Of a stretch of 64,000 bases of DNA, positions 8,039 to 16,583 are shown in pieces. The notes beneath the pieces are model-generated. The model did no database searches. It had not been told where the DNA came from and saw nothing but the letters and a program-made list of their open reading frames with translations. The translations under genes and the position numbers were made by a program. Origin of the DNA: Fusobacterium_C sp036516095. Lineage in GTDB: Bacteria > Fusobacteriota > Fusobacteriia > Fusobacteriales > Fusobacteriaceae. How positions within the stretch are numbered: position 1 is the stretch's first letter; each line of letters starts with the position of its first letter. The DNA lies in NCBI RefSeq assembly GCF_036516095.1, contig NZ_DATBUM010000017.1, forward strand, positions 6,492-70,491, given 5' to 3'.

Positions 8039-9012
8039 CGTGATTTCTCCTTTAACCATTGAGCTATTTCTAAAGCATAATACGTGATGATAAGATCTGC
8101 ACCTGCTCGTTTCAATGCTATCATACTTTCCAATACAATTTTTTTCTCATCAATCCAACTTTGTAACGCAGCTGCTTTTATCATGGAATATTCTCCACTG
8201 ACTTGATAGCTGACAAGGGGAAGAGAAATGTGTTCTTTGATGGCATGTAGAATATCTAAATAAGGCATACCGGGTTTTACCATAATAAAATCTGCTCCTT
8301 CTTCCACATCGGATAGGACTTCTCGATAAAATTCTTTATCATTTTGAAAATCCATTTGATATGATTTTCGATCTCCAAAGCTCGGAGCGGAATCTGCAGC
8401 ATCTCGAAAGGGACCGTAGAATGAGGAAGCGTATTTCACGGAATATGCCATAATAGGAGTATAAAGGAAGCCGTTTTCATCTAGGGCGGTTCGAATTGCC
8501 TGTACTCTTCCGTCCATCATATCGGAGGGAGCAACAATATCGGCTCCTGCTTGCACATGAGAAAGAGCAATTTTTGATAGAAATTGTAGGGTCGTATCGT
8601 TGTCCACTTCCTGTTCCTGTAAAATTCCACAATGTCCATGGGAAGTATATTCGCACATACAGACATCCGTAATCAATAAAAATTGATTTCCATAATTTTT
8701 TTTGATAAATCTTAAAGTTTTTTGAACAATTCCATGGCTGTGGTAAGCTTCACTGGCAACTTCATCTTTATGTTTTGGAATTCCAAAAAGTAAGAGAGCT
8801 TGGATTCCCAGTTCACAACACCGGTCTAACAATTCCGGTAATCTATCAAGAGAATATCGATATTGTCCCGGCATGGAAGAAATTTCCTCTTTGATATTGC
8901 TCCCTTCTTTCACAAAAATAGGATAGATCAAGTCATCCAAAGAAAGATGAACATTTTGTAACATCTTTCGTACTGTCGTGTTGTTTCGTAAACGCCTAGT
9001 TCTTTTAAACAT
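8035..9012 (-). CDS. hemB: Porphobilinogen synthase (5-aminolevulinate dehydratase)
   Basis: Condenses two 5-aminolevulinates to porphobilinogen. At 325 residues it has family length. It carries the metal-binding cysteine cluster DVCMCEYTSHGHCG (a zinc-type enzyme) and the two active-site lysines in YSVKYASSFYGPFRDA and FIMVKPGMPYLD. The N-terminal RRLRNNTTVRKMLQ is typical. It starts 35 bp after the cobA-hemD gene and overlaps hemL by 4 bp, so these genes are coupled. Confidence 0.97.
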   Translation of the reverse strand: MFKRTRRLRNNTTVRKMLQNVHLSLDDLIYPIFVKEGSNIKEEISSMPGQYRYSLDRLPELLDRCCELGIQALLLFGIPKHKDEVASEAYHSHGIVQKTLRFIKKNYGNQFLLITDVCMCEYTSHGHCGILQEQEVDNDTTLQFLSKIALSHVQAGADIVAPSDMMDGRVQAIRTALDENGFLYTPIMAYSVKYASSFYGPFRDAADSAPSFGDRKSYQMDFQNDKEFYREVLSDVEEGADFIMVKPGMPYLDILHAIKEHISLPLVSYQVSGEYSMIKAAALQSWIDEKKIVLESMIALKRAGADLIITYYALEIAQWLKEKSR

Positions 9013-9047
9013 TTTAACTCCTTTTTCTAATGTAACAGAAAATTTAT

Positions 9048-10511
9048 TTATTCGAAATCTTCAAAAATAGTATCTATCAGTGCTTTTGCAGTATAATTCT
9101 TTGCTTCATAATCCACTTTTATCCCTAATTTTTGGAGACTTGCAGTAGTCATGGGACCGATAGAAGCAATTTTTTTAGTTTGAATGCTTTTTAAATCTCC
9201 TTTCATATTTTCATAAAAGGCTTCTACGGTGGAAGAACTTAAAAAAGTAATAATATCAATCTCCTCTAATCGTTTTATCATGTCTTCTTTTGCAAGTTTT
9301 CTTTTTTGGGTATGATACAGCACTATTTTTTCATAATTTCTCTGATACAGTTTACTGTATATTTCCGGTTCGCAAGGAGAAATATCAGAGGTAACGATTA
9401 AAATATTTTCGTTTTCTTTCGTAAATTGAACAGCTTCTTCTGCCAGTTTATCCACCAGATATTCTTTCGGCATAAAATCGGCTAAAAGTTTATATTGCTC
9501 CAAAACCTCTTTTGTTTTTTCGCCGACGACTCCAATTTTTATTTTGGAAAGGCTTCGTATATCCTTGATATGGCGAAAGAAAGCATTGACTCCATTCGGA
9601 GAATTGAATAAAATAGCGGAATATTTTGATAGAGAAGCTATATTCGCTTCCTGTTCTTCAATTGTAATCAAAGGAAGCTCTACGGGAATGCCTCCCTTGT
9701 CTCGAATATAGTTTGACATCTCAAAGGCTTGTTTTTTATCACGTGTCACCAGAATTTTCTTTGCTTTCTTTGTTTCGAACCACTGTAATTTTGGATGAAG
9801 GGCAACGACTTCTCCGATAATAATGATAGCGGGAGCTTTCACTTCTCTTTCTTTTGAAAGCTTTACTATATTTTCAAGAATTCCGATATGAACTTTTTGA
9901 TGTTCTGTGGCTCCTTTTTCAATGATGGCAACAGGAGTATCCGGAGCTTTTCCATATCGTAATAAGTCTTGCACGATTCGTTCGAGATTTTTTACTCCCA
10001 TTAAAAAAATCAAGCTTCCTTCTAACTTTGCAATATTTTCAAAATCATGCCATGTTCCATCTTCCATGGTATGTCCTGTAAAAACATGGAAAGATCTTGC
10101 AATATTACGATGTGTTACCGGAATTCCCGCATACGTTGGCACAGCAATGGAAGAAGTAATTCCCGGAACGATTTCAAAAGGAATTCTTTGTTCTGCTAAA
10201 GCTAAGATTTCTTCTCCTCCTCGACCAAAAACAAAAGAATCTCCTCCTTTGACTCTGGCTACTTTTTTTCCCTCCAGACATTTTTGGACTAAAGTTCGGT
10301 TGATTTCTTCTTGAATTTTCCCTCCTTCCGTATTTTCTTTTCCGAGATAAATTTTTTCCGCTTCCTTTTTTACCAATCCTAAAATTTTGGGATTGATAAG
10401 TCTATCATAGATAATACAGTCTGCCGTTTCTAGGATTCGTTTTGCCTTGAGTGTCAGTAATTCAAAATCTCCCGGACCGGCTCCTAGGATATATGCCTTT
10501 CCTTTTTCCAT
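9048..10511 (-). CDS. cobA-hemD: Uroporphyrinogen-III C-methyltransferase / uroporphyrinogen-III synthase fusion
   Basis: A two-domain protein of 487 residues. Residues 1-240 form the SAM-dependent methyltransferase making precorrin-2: AYILGAGPGDFELLTLKA, ADCIIYDRLI, RVKGGDSFVFGRGGEE, GITSSIAVPTYAGIPVTHR and LIFLMGVKNL. Residues 250-487 form HemD, which cyclises hydroxymethylbilane (ILVTRDKKQAFEMSNYIRD, ILFNSPNGVNAFFRHI, FLSSSTVEAFYENM, IASIGPMTTASL). The fusion commits flux to sirohaem/cobalamin. It follows hemA and hemC in the same operon but is separated from them by three unrelated genes. Confidence 0.96.
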   Translation of the reverse strand: MEKGKAYILGAGPGDFELLTLKAKRILETADCIIYDRLINPKILGLVKKEAEKIYLGKENTEGGKIQEEINRTLVQKCLEGKKVARVKGGDSFVFGRGGEEILALAEQRIPFEIVPGITSSIAVPTYAGIPVTHRNIARSFHVFTGHTMEDGTWHDFENIAKLEGSLIFLMGVKNLERIVQDLLRYGKAPDTPVAIIEKGATEHQKVHIGILENIVKLSKEREVKAPAIIIIGEVVALHPKLQWFETKKAKKILVTRDKKQAFEMSNYIRDKGGIPVELPLITIEEQEANIASLSKYSAILFNSPNGVNAFFRHIKDIRSLSKIKIGVVGEKTKEVLEQYKLLADFMPKEYLVDKLAEEAVQFTKENENILIVTSDISPCEPEIYSKLYQRNYEKIVLYHTQKRKLAKEDMIKRLEEIDIITFLSSSTVEAFYENMKGDLKSIQTKKIASIGPMTTASLQKLGIKVDYEAKNYTAKALIDTIFEDFE

Positions 10512-10538
10512 AATTTTTTATAATCCTCCCTTTTTTCT

Positions 10539-10958
10539 TCATCGATAGAAGATACCTGCCAGACGTTCGTCTTTGTTGAAGCTGATAGTATAAATCAATG
10601 TATTTTTCGAATATTTTACTCGCTGTGCCACAACAATAAAATCTTGTTTGTTTTCTTGAATTTTGCTAATCTCATAGTCTAAAAAGGTTTCAAAACTTCC
10701 ATTTGTTTCAAGTTGAGAATATATTTCCCGACATTTTTTCTCTGTCAAGGCTTTTTTTAATTCCTCGGTGCTGTTTTGTCTTATTTCTGCAGATTTTTTT
10801 TCATGAAATAAATTGATGGTGTGCTGTGTCATTTCTCTATAGTGCTCTTTTTGGCTTTCGGATAGGTTGGAAGTATTTTTGTTTGAACCGCAAGCAATCC
10901 ATAAGACAGCTAAAAAAAGTAATAAAAGCAACCATTTGACAGAACGTAGTTTTTTCAT
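10539..10958 (-). CDS. DUF3887-type lipoprotein
   Basis: From the chosen start (MKKLRSVKWLLL) this is a 139-residue lipoprotein with a hydrophobic signal and lipobox WIAC. The mature part matches the DUF3887 pattern: a helical start (HYREMTQHTINLFHEKKSAE) followed by a cystatin/NTF2-like alpha+beta domain ending in TISFNKDERLAGIFYR. Function unknown. I rejected the longer frame from 11042 because GGGAGGAAA lies 5-6 bases before the ATG at 10958 and that ATG overlaps the upstream stop (ATGA). It is coupled to the YhfC-like gene, suggesting they work together. Confidence 0.8.
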   Translation of the reverse strand: MKKLRSVKWLLLLLFLAVLWIACGSNKNTSNLSESQKEHYREMTQHTINLFHEKKSAEIRQNSTEELKKALTEKKCREIYSQLETNGSFETFLDYEISKIQENKQDFIVVAQRVKYSKNTLIYTISFNKDERLAGIFYR

Positions 10959-11551
10959 AAGCTTTCCTCCCTTTTGTGATATTTTATAAGCAAAGTCCCA
11001 ATCCAAAGTACGATGACAAAGAATAGAAATTCTACTTCCCAAATATTTCTTCGAAAGTATCTTGCAAGGGGAATGATCGAATCTATGGAAGAATGGAGTA
11101 ATATTGCCAATATAAGAATTCTATATTTTTTATTTTTCAAAAATCCCAGCCAAAGAAGAATCGATAATTCTATGTGGAGGAATGTAGCAAGGATTCTCTC
11201 CAAAATTCCCCAAATACTGATACTGAAGAGAGCAGTATAGAAACCTATAACATAAAAAAGATAAAGAATTTCCATGAGAGAATGTCCTAAACCGAAAACA
11301 ACAGCTTCCACTATTTTATAGCTATTTTTTAGCAGAAATTTTCGAAATAAAAATCGGAATCCTTCTTCGAAGAGACCGGCACTGGCAGCTATGAAAATGC
11401 CTGTTAAAAGAGGATTTTTCATTTCAAAAATAGTAAATTTCGGATTTTTATAGATTACCGTTGTCAACAGAGGTATTCGGATTTTCATCTGGGAAATCCA
11501 AAAACACAAACTGCCTAAAAGCAGGATAAAAAGGGATCTTGTGTATTTCAT
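10955..11551 (-). CDS. YhfC-family putative intramembrane glutamic protease
   Basis: A 198-residue protein with about six hydrophobic segments. It carries the motif set of the YhfC/CPBP-like superfamily: EEGFRFLFRK (Glu-Glu followed by Arg) in one helix, FGLGHSLMEI in the next, FLHIELS, and HSSIDSI near the C-terminus. These His and Glu residues would form a membrane-embedded metal-free or metal-dependent active site; the family is usually longer (about 250 residues). Catalytic activity is inferred from family membership. It overlaps the DUF3887 lipoprotein gene by 4 bp, inside the tetrapyrrole operon. Confidence 0.75.
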   Translation of the reverse strand: MKYTRSLFILLLGSLCFWISQMKIRIPLLTTVIYKNPKFTIFEMKNPLLTGIFIAASAGLFEEGFRFLFRKFLLKNSYKIVEAVVFGLGHSLMEILYLFYVIGFYTALFSISIWGILERILATFLHIELSILLWLGFLKNKKYRILILAILLHSSIDSIIPLARYFRRNIWEVEFLFFVIVLWIGTLLIKYHKREESL

Positions 11552-11588
11552 ATTTCCTCCTATAGGAGCTTGGGGAATTATAAAAAAC

Positions 11589-12368
11589 TTATATCAAATG
11601 TTTCTCCAAACAATAATAATAAATGCCGTCTTCCGCTACTTTGCCACAAATTTCATCCGCAATTTCCTTTAATTGTTCGGAGCCGTTTTTCATGGCAATT
11701 CCTCTTCCCACCGCCTTCAACATTTCAATATCATTATTTCCGTCTCCGAAAGCCATAGCTTCGGTTCTGTCTATTTGATAATATTCTAGGACTTTTTGAA
11801 TTCCCAGTCCTTTTCCTCCGATTTTAGGAATAATATCCACTGCCCTGTCCCACCATGCTGTGATTTTAGCTTGCTGAACTCCTTGCATTAAAGAGGAATA
11901 TTCTTCCTCTTTACATCCCAATAGGACTTGAAATATTTCTTCCTGCTTTGCAATCTCCTCAAAGTCATCCGCAATTTCTATCTGAGCACCGCCGAAGCTG
12001 TAATATTCTATCAAATCCTCATCTTTCCCATTTGATGCCAAACGATTTTTGGTTGCTAAGGAGAGAGGTCTACCAATTCGAGAGGCATTTTCGATAATGG
12101 TTTGAACATCTTCGTTGGGAATGGAATTACTAAAAATAGTTTTTTCATTATTAAAACAATAGGAACCGTTATAACTTAGGAATACATCGAATTTCACTTC
12201 CTTAAACGTTGGAAGAATCATTGGGGAACGTCCCGTTGCCATAGCGATTAAAATATTTTTTTCTTGCAATCTTTTTAATGTTTCCAACATTTTAGGAGAA
12301 ATGTGTTTTTTCTTCATATCAATGAGGGTTCCGTCAATATCAAAGAAAATAATTTTAACAGGCTTCAT
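11589..12368 (-). CDS. Cof-type HAD-IIB phosphatase
   Basis: A 259-residue haloacid dehalogenase-superfamily hydrolase. Motif I FFDIDGTLID (nucleophile and general-acid Asp), motif II MATGRSP, a type IIB cap in the middle, the conserved Lys in GGKGLGIQKVLEYYQI and motif III/IV MAFGDGNNDIEMLKAVGRG. Members dephosphorylate sugar phosphates or FMN/PLP-like compounds; the substrate cannot be called. The position between hemC and the YhfC gene in the hem operon is unusual and does not by itself indicate a role in tetrapyrrole synthesis. Confidence 0.9.
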   Translation of the reverse strand: MKPVKIIFFDIDGTLIDMKKKHISPKMLETLKRLQEKNILIAMATGRSPMILPTFKEVKFDVFLSYNGSYCFNNEKTIFSNSIPNEDVQTIIENASRIGRPLSLATKNRLASNGKDEDLIEYYSFGGAQIEIADDFEEIAKQEEIFQVLLGCKEEEYSSLMQGVQQAKITAWWDRAVDIIPKIGGKGLGIQKVLEYYQIDRTEAMAFGDGNNDIEMLKAVGRGIAMKNGSEQLKEIADEICGKVAEDGIYYYCLEKHLI

Positions 12369-12435
12369 CTTCCCACTCCTTTTTTCTCCATATGTTTTAT
12401 ATTCTTTTTGAACGAACTGTATATAAAAATTTTTT

Positions 12436-13341
12436 TTATTTTTGTTTCATCATTTTTTGAATTTCCCGTGCAGCCATGGCAGCAATTTCTTTTCCTTTTA
12501 CAATATTTTCCGTAATTATCGTTTGATAGCTTTTTTCTTTATGAGAGTACATGGCATAGAAGAGCACAGTTTCTCCTTCTATTTTGGAATAACAGCCCAT
12601 AGGAGTGTGGCAGCCTCCGTCGAAAATTCTGGAAAACTCCCTCTCTATTTCTAAAATTTTTGCCAAGTTTTCGTCATGAATACTTTGTAATATGTTTCGA
12701 GTTTCTTCATCATTTTCTCGACATTGAATATAGAGAGCTCCTTGTGCGGGAGCGGGAACAAAAATGGTCGGGTTCAGGTACTCTGTAATTTTTCTTTCCA
12801 GTCCGACTCTTTTTAAACCTGCCGCAGCCAGTACAATGGCATCATAGTGACCTTCTTCCAATTTTTTCAGTCGAGTATGAATATTTCCACGAAGAGCTTT
12901 GATTTCAAGGTCAGGACGAAGTTGTTTGATATTTTGAATTCTTCGTAAGGAAGAGGTCCCCAGAACAGATCCTTTAGGGAGCTCTGCCAATGTTTTTCCG
13001 GAAGTACTGACAAGAACGTCTCGAACATCTTCTCGAATGGGAATTGCCCCACAGATCAGTCCGACCGGTGAAATACTCGGAACATCTTTCATAGAATGAA
13101 CGGCAATGTTAATGTTTCCTTCCAATAGACTTCGCTCAATTTCTTTGGTAAAAAAACTTTTTAAGGATACTTCACTGTTTCCAAAATGGGAGATCAAGTC
13201 TTTATCTCCCTGCGTTTCGATGATTTGAACGGAAAATGTAAGTTGAGGATAGTATTGTTGCAATTGCTTTTTGACCCAATTCGTTTGAGCCAACGCCAAT
13301 ATACTTCCCCGACTTCCTAAAAGAATATGACGCTTTAACAT
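12436..13341 (-). CDS. hemC: Hydroxymethylbilane synthase (porphobilinogen deaminase)
   Basis: Polymerises four porphobilinogens to hydroxymethylbilane. At 301 residues it is full length. Motifs: LGSRGSILALAQTNWV at the N-terminus, IAVHSMKDVP, LGTSSLRRIQNIKQLRPDLE, RGNIHTRLKKLEEGHYDAIV, FVPAPAQGALYIQCR, and the dipyrromethane-cofactor Cys in FDGGCHTPMGCYS. The start overlaps the hemA end by 7 bp, so translation is coupled. Confidence 0.97.
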   Translation of the reverse strand: MLKRHILLGSRGSILALAQTNWVKKQLQQYYPQLTFSVQIIETQGDKDLISHFGNSEVSLKSFFTKEIERSLLEGNINIAVHSMKDVPSISPVGLICGAIPIREDVRDVLVSTSGKTLAELPKGSVLGTSSLRRIQNIKQLRPDLEIKALRGNIHTRLKKLEEGHYDAIVLAAAGLKRVGLERKITEYLNPTIFVPAPAQGALYIQCRENDEETRNILQSIHDENLAKILEIEREFSRIFDGGCHTPMGCYSKIEGETVLFYAMYSHKEKSYQTIITENIVKGKEIAAMAAREIQKMMKQK

Positions 13342-14345
13342 GCTGAAGCCTCCTGTTTGTTTTTATAATAGGAAAGTGCTTTGTGAATACTTTCTATTTG
13401 CTCTTCCAAAAGATAAAAATACTCATCCAACAATTGTTCTCGAAAGGAGCCGTGTTGTTTTGAAATCTTCCAAATATCATCTAAATTGAGAATTTGAACT
13501 CTTTCAAGATTTGCAATACGAGGATCAATATCTCTGGGAACCGCTAAATCCAACATCAAATACTCTTTTTCCTGTTTTTGTTCTAAAAATTTTTCATATT
13601 CCAGTACAATATGAGAAGCGGAAGTAGCGGAGATCACAATGTCCGCCTTGGCAATCCACTCATATTTTTCACGAAAATCAATGATGTTCACTTGATAGGC
13701 ATTGGAAATTTTCTCCGCTTTATGATAGCTTCGATTTGTAATGTAAATATTGCTTAAATTTTCTTTTACCAAGAGGGATAAAATAGACTGAGCCAACTCT
13801 CCAACTCCCAATAAGAGAATTTTTTTTTCCTGTAAGTTTGAAATTCTTTCCTGTATGGAATGTAAAGTAATGGCTTCCAAAGAAAGAGCATGATGAGCAA
13901 TGTTACTTTTGGTTCTGAATTTTTTTCCCAATGTTATGATTTTTTGAAAGATAATATTGAAAAGTTTGGAGCTGTGCTCCTCTTCCAGAGCCTTTGTGTA
14001 GGCATGTTTTATCTGTGCTAAAATTTGATCTTCCCCCTTGATGACCGAAAAAAATCCACAAACAACTTTTGCTAAGTATAGGAGTGCCTCTTCTCCCTGT
14101 TTTGTTTGTAGACCCCGCTGGTTGGAAAATTGTTCTTTTATTTCTTCTAATGGTGTCTTTTCAAGGAGTTCCACATAAAATTCAACTCGTAGACAGGTGG
14201 AAAGGTCCACATAAGCTCGAATTTTCCCCGCTTGAAAAAGTTTTTCCAAGATGATTTTCGGTTTCTGCCTGATAAATTCTTCTCGTTCTTGCATAGAAAG
14301 CATTGTATGAGAAATTCCAATCACTGCAAAATTTTTGATATTCAT
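13335..14345 (-). CDS. hemA: Glutamyl-tRNA reductase, short form
   Basis: NADPH-dependent reduction of glutamyl-tRNA to glutamate-1-semialdehyde, first step of the C5 pathway. The catalytic Cys lies in DLSTCLRVEFYVEL, and an NADPH-binding domain follows (KILLLGVGELAQSILSLL, IYITNRSYHKAEKI, MLDLAVPRDIDP). At 336 residues it is about 80-90 shorter than the usual 420: it stops soon after the long helix (DDIWKISKQHGSFREQLL and following), so the C-terminal dimerisation domain is missing or much reduced. It is the first gene of the tetrapyrrole operon, with a promoter just upstream. Confidence 0.92.
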   Translation of the reverse strand: MNIKNFAVIGISHTMLSMQEREEFIRQKPKIILEKLFQAGKIRAYVDLSTCLRVEFYVELLEKTPLEEIKEQFSNQRGLQTKQGEEALLYLAKVVCGFFSVIKGEDQILAQIKHAYTKALEEEHSSKLFNIIFQKIITLGKKFRTKSNIAHHALSLEAITLHSIQERISNLQEKKILLLGVGELAQSILSLLVKENLSNIYITNRSYHKAEKISNAYQVNIIDFREKYEWIAKADIVISATSASHIVLEYEKFLEQKQEKEYLMLDLAVPRDIDPRIANLERVQILNLDDIWKISKQHGSFREQLLDEYFYLLEEQIESIHKALSYYKNKQEASAC

Positions 14346-14381
14346 TTTTGAATCCTTTCTTTTTCACTAATCTTCTTTTTC

Positions 14382-14410
14382 ATTATAACTCAATTTTTTA
14401 TTTCCCACAA
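14382..14410 (-). promoter_or_regulatory. Promoter of the tetrapyrrole operon
   Basis: On the minus strand, TTGTGG (14405-14410) and TATAAT (14382-14387) are separated by exactly 17 bp, 37 bases ahead of the hemA start. A divergent weaker promoter (TAGAAT) serves the pseudouridine synthase gene on the other strand. Confidence 0.65.
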
Positions 14411-14510
14411 TGTTTTCTTTAGCAGGGAAAAAACTTTTCATTTATTCGAAGATATGATAGAATAGACTCATATAGAACTTATTATAGAAAAGAAAAAATA
14501 AGGAGTTTAG

Positions 14511-15380
14511 GTGCATAAATATATTGTGGAGCCGGAATATGACGGCTATGAAATTGGAGAATACTTGAAAGAAACAAAAGGATATTCGGGAAGAGGACTT
14601 CGGAAATTGGAAATTTATTTGAATGGGAAGAAGATGAAAAATACAGCGAAAAAAGTTCGAAAACTAAATCGTATTTTGATTGTAGAAAAAGAAAAAGAAA
14701 CGGGAATTCGACCTATGGATATTCCTTTGAATGTGGTATACGAAGATGAAAATTTATTGGTACTTAATAAACAAGCCAATTTGGTGACACATCCTACGAC
14801 GAAAAAAGTAGATACCACTTTGGCGAATGGAGTTGTCGCTTATTTTTTAAAAACAACAGGAAGAACAATGGTTCCAAGATTTTATAATCGCTTGGATATG
14901 AATACCACAGGGTTAATCATCGTAACGAAAAATGCCTACTCTCAAGCTTATTTACAAGAAAAAACCGAAGTTAGAAAATCATATCAAACGATAGTGAAAG
15001 GTATGGTGGAACAAGATGAATTTTATATTACCAGACCGATTGGAAAAGTGGGAGAGGAGTTACGAAGAGTGGAGTTGTCGGTTGAAGAGGGAGGACAGGA
15101 GGCAAAAACTTTTGTCAAAGTACTGAAACGTTTTCCTCAGAAAAACAGCTCTTTATTGGAGGTCACATTGTTTACGGGAAGAACACATCAAATTCGGGCT
15201 CATTTGTCCTTAGAGGGCTATCCCGTTGTGGGAGATGATTTATACGGCGGAGCAGATGAAACAATAAAAAGACAACTTTTGCATGCTTATCGTCTTCGTT
15301 TTCAAAATCCGAAAGATGGAGAGGAACAAGAAATTGTCATTGACTTGCCACAGGATATGAAAGACTATCTGAATGGATAA
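14511..15380 (+). CDS. RluA/RluD-family rRNA pseudouridine synthase
   Basis: A 289-residue enzyme that isomerises uridine to pseudouridine in 23S rRNA or tRNA. An S4-like RNA-binding domain occupies about residues 10-60 (GYSGRGLRKLEIYLNGKKMK), then the catalytic domain with VVYEDENLLVLNKQ, the active-site Asp in FYNRLDMNTTGLIIVTKN, and the C-terminal FTGRTHQIRAHLSLEGYPVVG plus LLHAYRLRF. It starts with GTG, preceded by AAGGAG 6 bases upstream. Which uridine it modifies cannot be told. It is divergent from the hem operon. Confidence 0.93.
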   Translation: MHKYIVEPEYDGYEIGEYLKETKGYSGRGLRKLEIYLNGKKMKNTAKKVRKLNRILIVEKEKETGIRPMDIPLNVVYEDENLLVLNKQANLVTHPTTKKVDTTLANGVVAYFLKTTGRTMVPRFYNRLDMNTTGLIIVTKNAYSQAYLQEKTEVRKSYQTIVKGMVEQDEFYITRPIGKVGEELRRVELSVEEGGQEAKTFVKVLKRFPQKNSSLLEVTLFTGRTHQIRAHLSLEGYPVVGDDLYGGADETIKRQLLHAYRLRFQNPKDGEEQEIVIDLPQDMKDYLNG

Positions 15381-15421
15381 AAACTGTTCATCTTCGGAGT
15401 AAAAGTAGTTCTTCAATCTCA

Positions 15422-15450
15422 TTGACAAAGAGAGCAAGTTATTATATAGT
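15422..15450 (+). promoter_or_regulatory. Promoter of gap
   Basis: TTGACA (15422-15427) and TATAGT (15445-15450) with a 17 bp spacer, about 70 bases before the gap start. It is close to consensus, as expected for a highly expressed glycolytic gene. Confidence 0.75.
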
Positions 15451-15517
15451 AATGGAAAGAGACAAACAATTTAAAAAAGTATAGAGTACATTTAGGTAAA
15501 ATTTTAGGAGGGATGGC

Positions 15518-16522
15518 ATGTCAGTAAAAGTAGCAATTAACGGTTTTGGAAGAATAGGAAGATTAGCATTGAGAGTCATGAGTGAAAATCCTGAATACGA
15601 TGTTGTAGCAATCAACGACTTAACGGATGCAAAAACTTTAGCACATTTATTTAAATATGATTCGGCACAAGGAAGATTTCAAGGAACGATTGATGTAACA
15701 GAAGAAGGTTTTGTAGTTAATGGAGATTCTATCAAAGTATTTGCAAAAGCAAATCCGGAAGAATTGCCTTGGAAAGAATTAGGAATTGATGTAGTATTAG
15801 AATGTACAGGATTCTTTACCAGCAAAGAGAAAGCGGAAGCTCATATCAAAGCAGGAGCTAAGAAAGTTGTAATTTCCGCACCGGCAACCGGAGATTTAAA
15901 AACAATCGTATATAATGTAAATCATGATATTTTAGATGGAAGTGAAACTGTTATTTCAGGAGCCTCTTGTACGACAAACTGTTTAGCACCTATGGCAAAA
16001 GTATTGCACGATAATTTTGGAATTGTAGAAGGATTGATGACAACTATTCACGCTTATACCAATGACCAAAATACTTTAGATGCTCCACATAAAAAAGGAG
16101 ATTTAAGAAGAGCGAGAGCAGCTGCGGCAAATATTGTTCCCAATACAACGGGAGCAGCAAAAGCAATTGGTCTGGTGATTCCTGAATTGAAAGGAAAATT
16201 GGACGGAGCAGCTCAAAGAGTACCTGTTATTACCGGATCCATTACGGAATTAGTAACAGTATTGGAAAAATCTGTGACAGTGGAAGAAATCAATGCAGCA
16301 ATGAAGGCGGCAGCCAATGAATCTTTTGGATACAATAATGAAGATATTGTATCAAGCGATGTGATTGGATGCAGATTCGGTTCTTTATTTGATGCTACTC
16401 AAACAAGAGTAATGACAGTTGGAGAAAAACAATTAGTAAAGACAGTTTCCTGGTATGACAATGAAATGTCTTATACTTCTCAATTGATTCGAACTTTAGG
16501 AGCAGTTACGAAAGCAAAATAA
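15518..16522 (+). CDS. gap: Glyceraldehyde-3-phosphate dehydrogenase
   Basis: NAD-dependent oxidation and phosphorylation of glyceraldehyde-3-phosphate in glycolysis. At 334 residues it is full length. The NAD-binding start VKVAINGFGRIGRLALRV and Asp in AINDLTD are present, as are the catalytic SGASCTTNCLAP (Cys with later His), the TIHAYTNDQNTLDAPHK loop, AAAANIVPNTTGAAKAIG and the C-terminal WYDNEMSYTSQLIRTL. The start follows GGAGGGATGGC. It has its own promoter and an intrinsic terminator before pgk. Confidence 0.98.
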   Translation: MSVKVAINGFGRIGRLALRVMSENPEYDVVAINDLTDAKTLAHLFKYDSAQGRFQGTIDVTEEGFVVNGDSIKVFAKANPEELPWKELGIDVVLECTGFFTSKEKAEAHIKAGAKKVVISAPATGDLKTIVYNVNHDILDGSETVISGASCTTNCLAPMAKVLHDNFGIVEGLMTTIHAYTNDQNTLDAPHKKGDLRRARAAAANIVPNTTGAAKAIGLVIPELKGKLDGAAQRVPVITGSITELVTVLEKSVTVEEINAAMKAAANESFGYNNEDIVSSDVIGCRFGSLFDATQTRVMTVGEKQLVKTVSWYDNEMSYTSQLIRTLGAVTKAK

Positions 16523-16535
16523 GCAGTCTAGTGAG

Positions 16536-16562
16536 CGGAGCCTGAAGAGGTTCCGTTTTTTT
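16536..16562 (+). terminator. Intrinsic terminator between gap and pgk
   Basis: Stem of 7 bp (16536-16542 with 16549-16555, one G-U pair), 6-base loop, then seven T. It lies in the 61 bp gap-pgk interval and would reduce pgk transcription relative to gap. Confidence 0.75.
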
Positions 16563-16583
16563 ATAATAATCCAAGGAGGAAAG

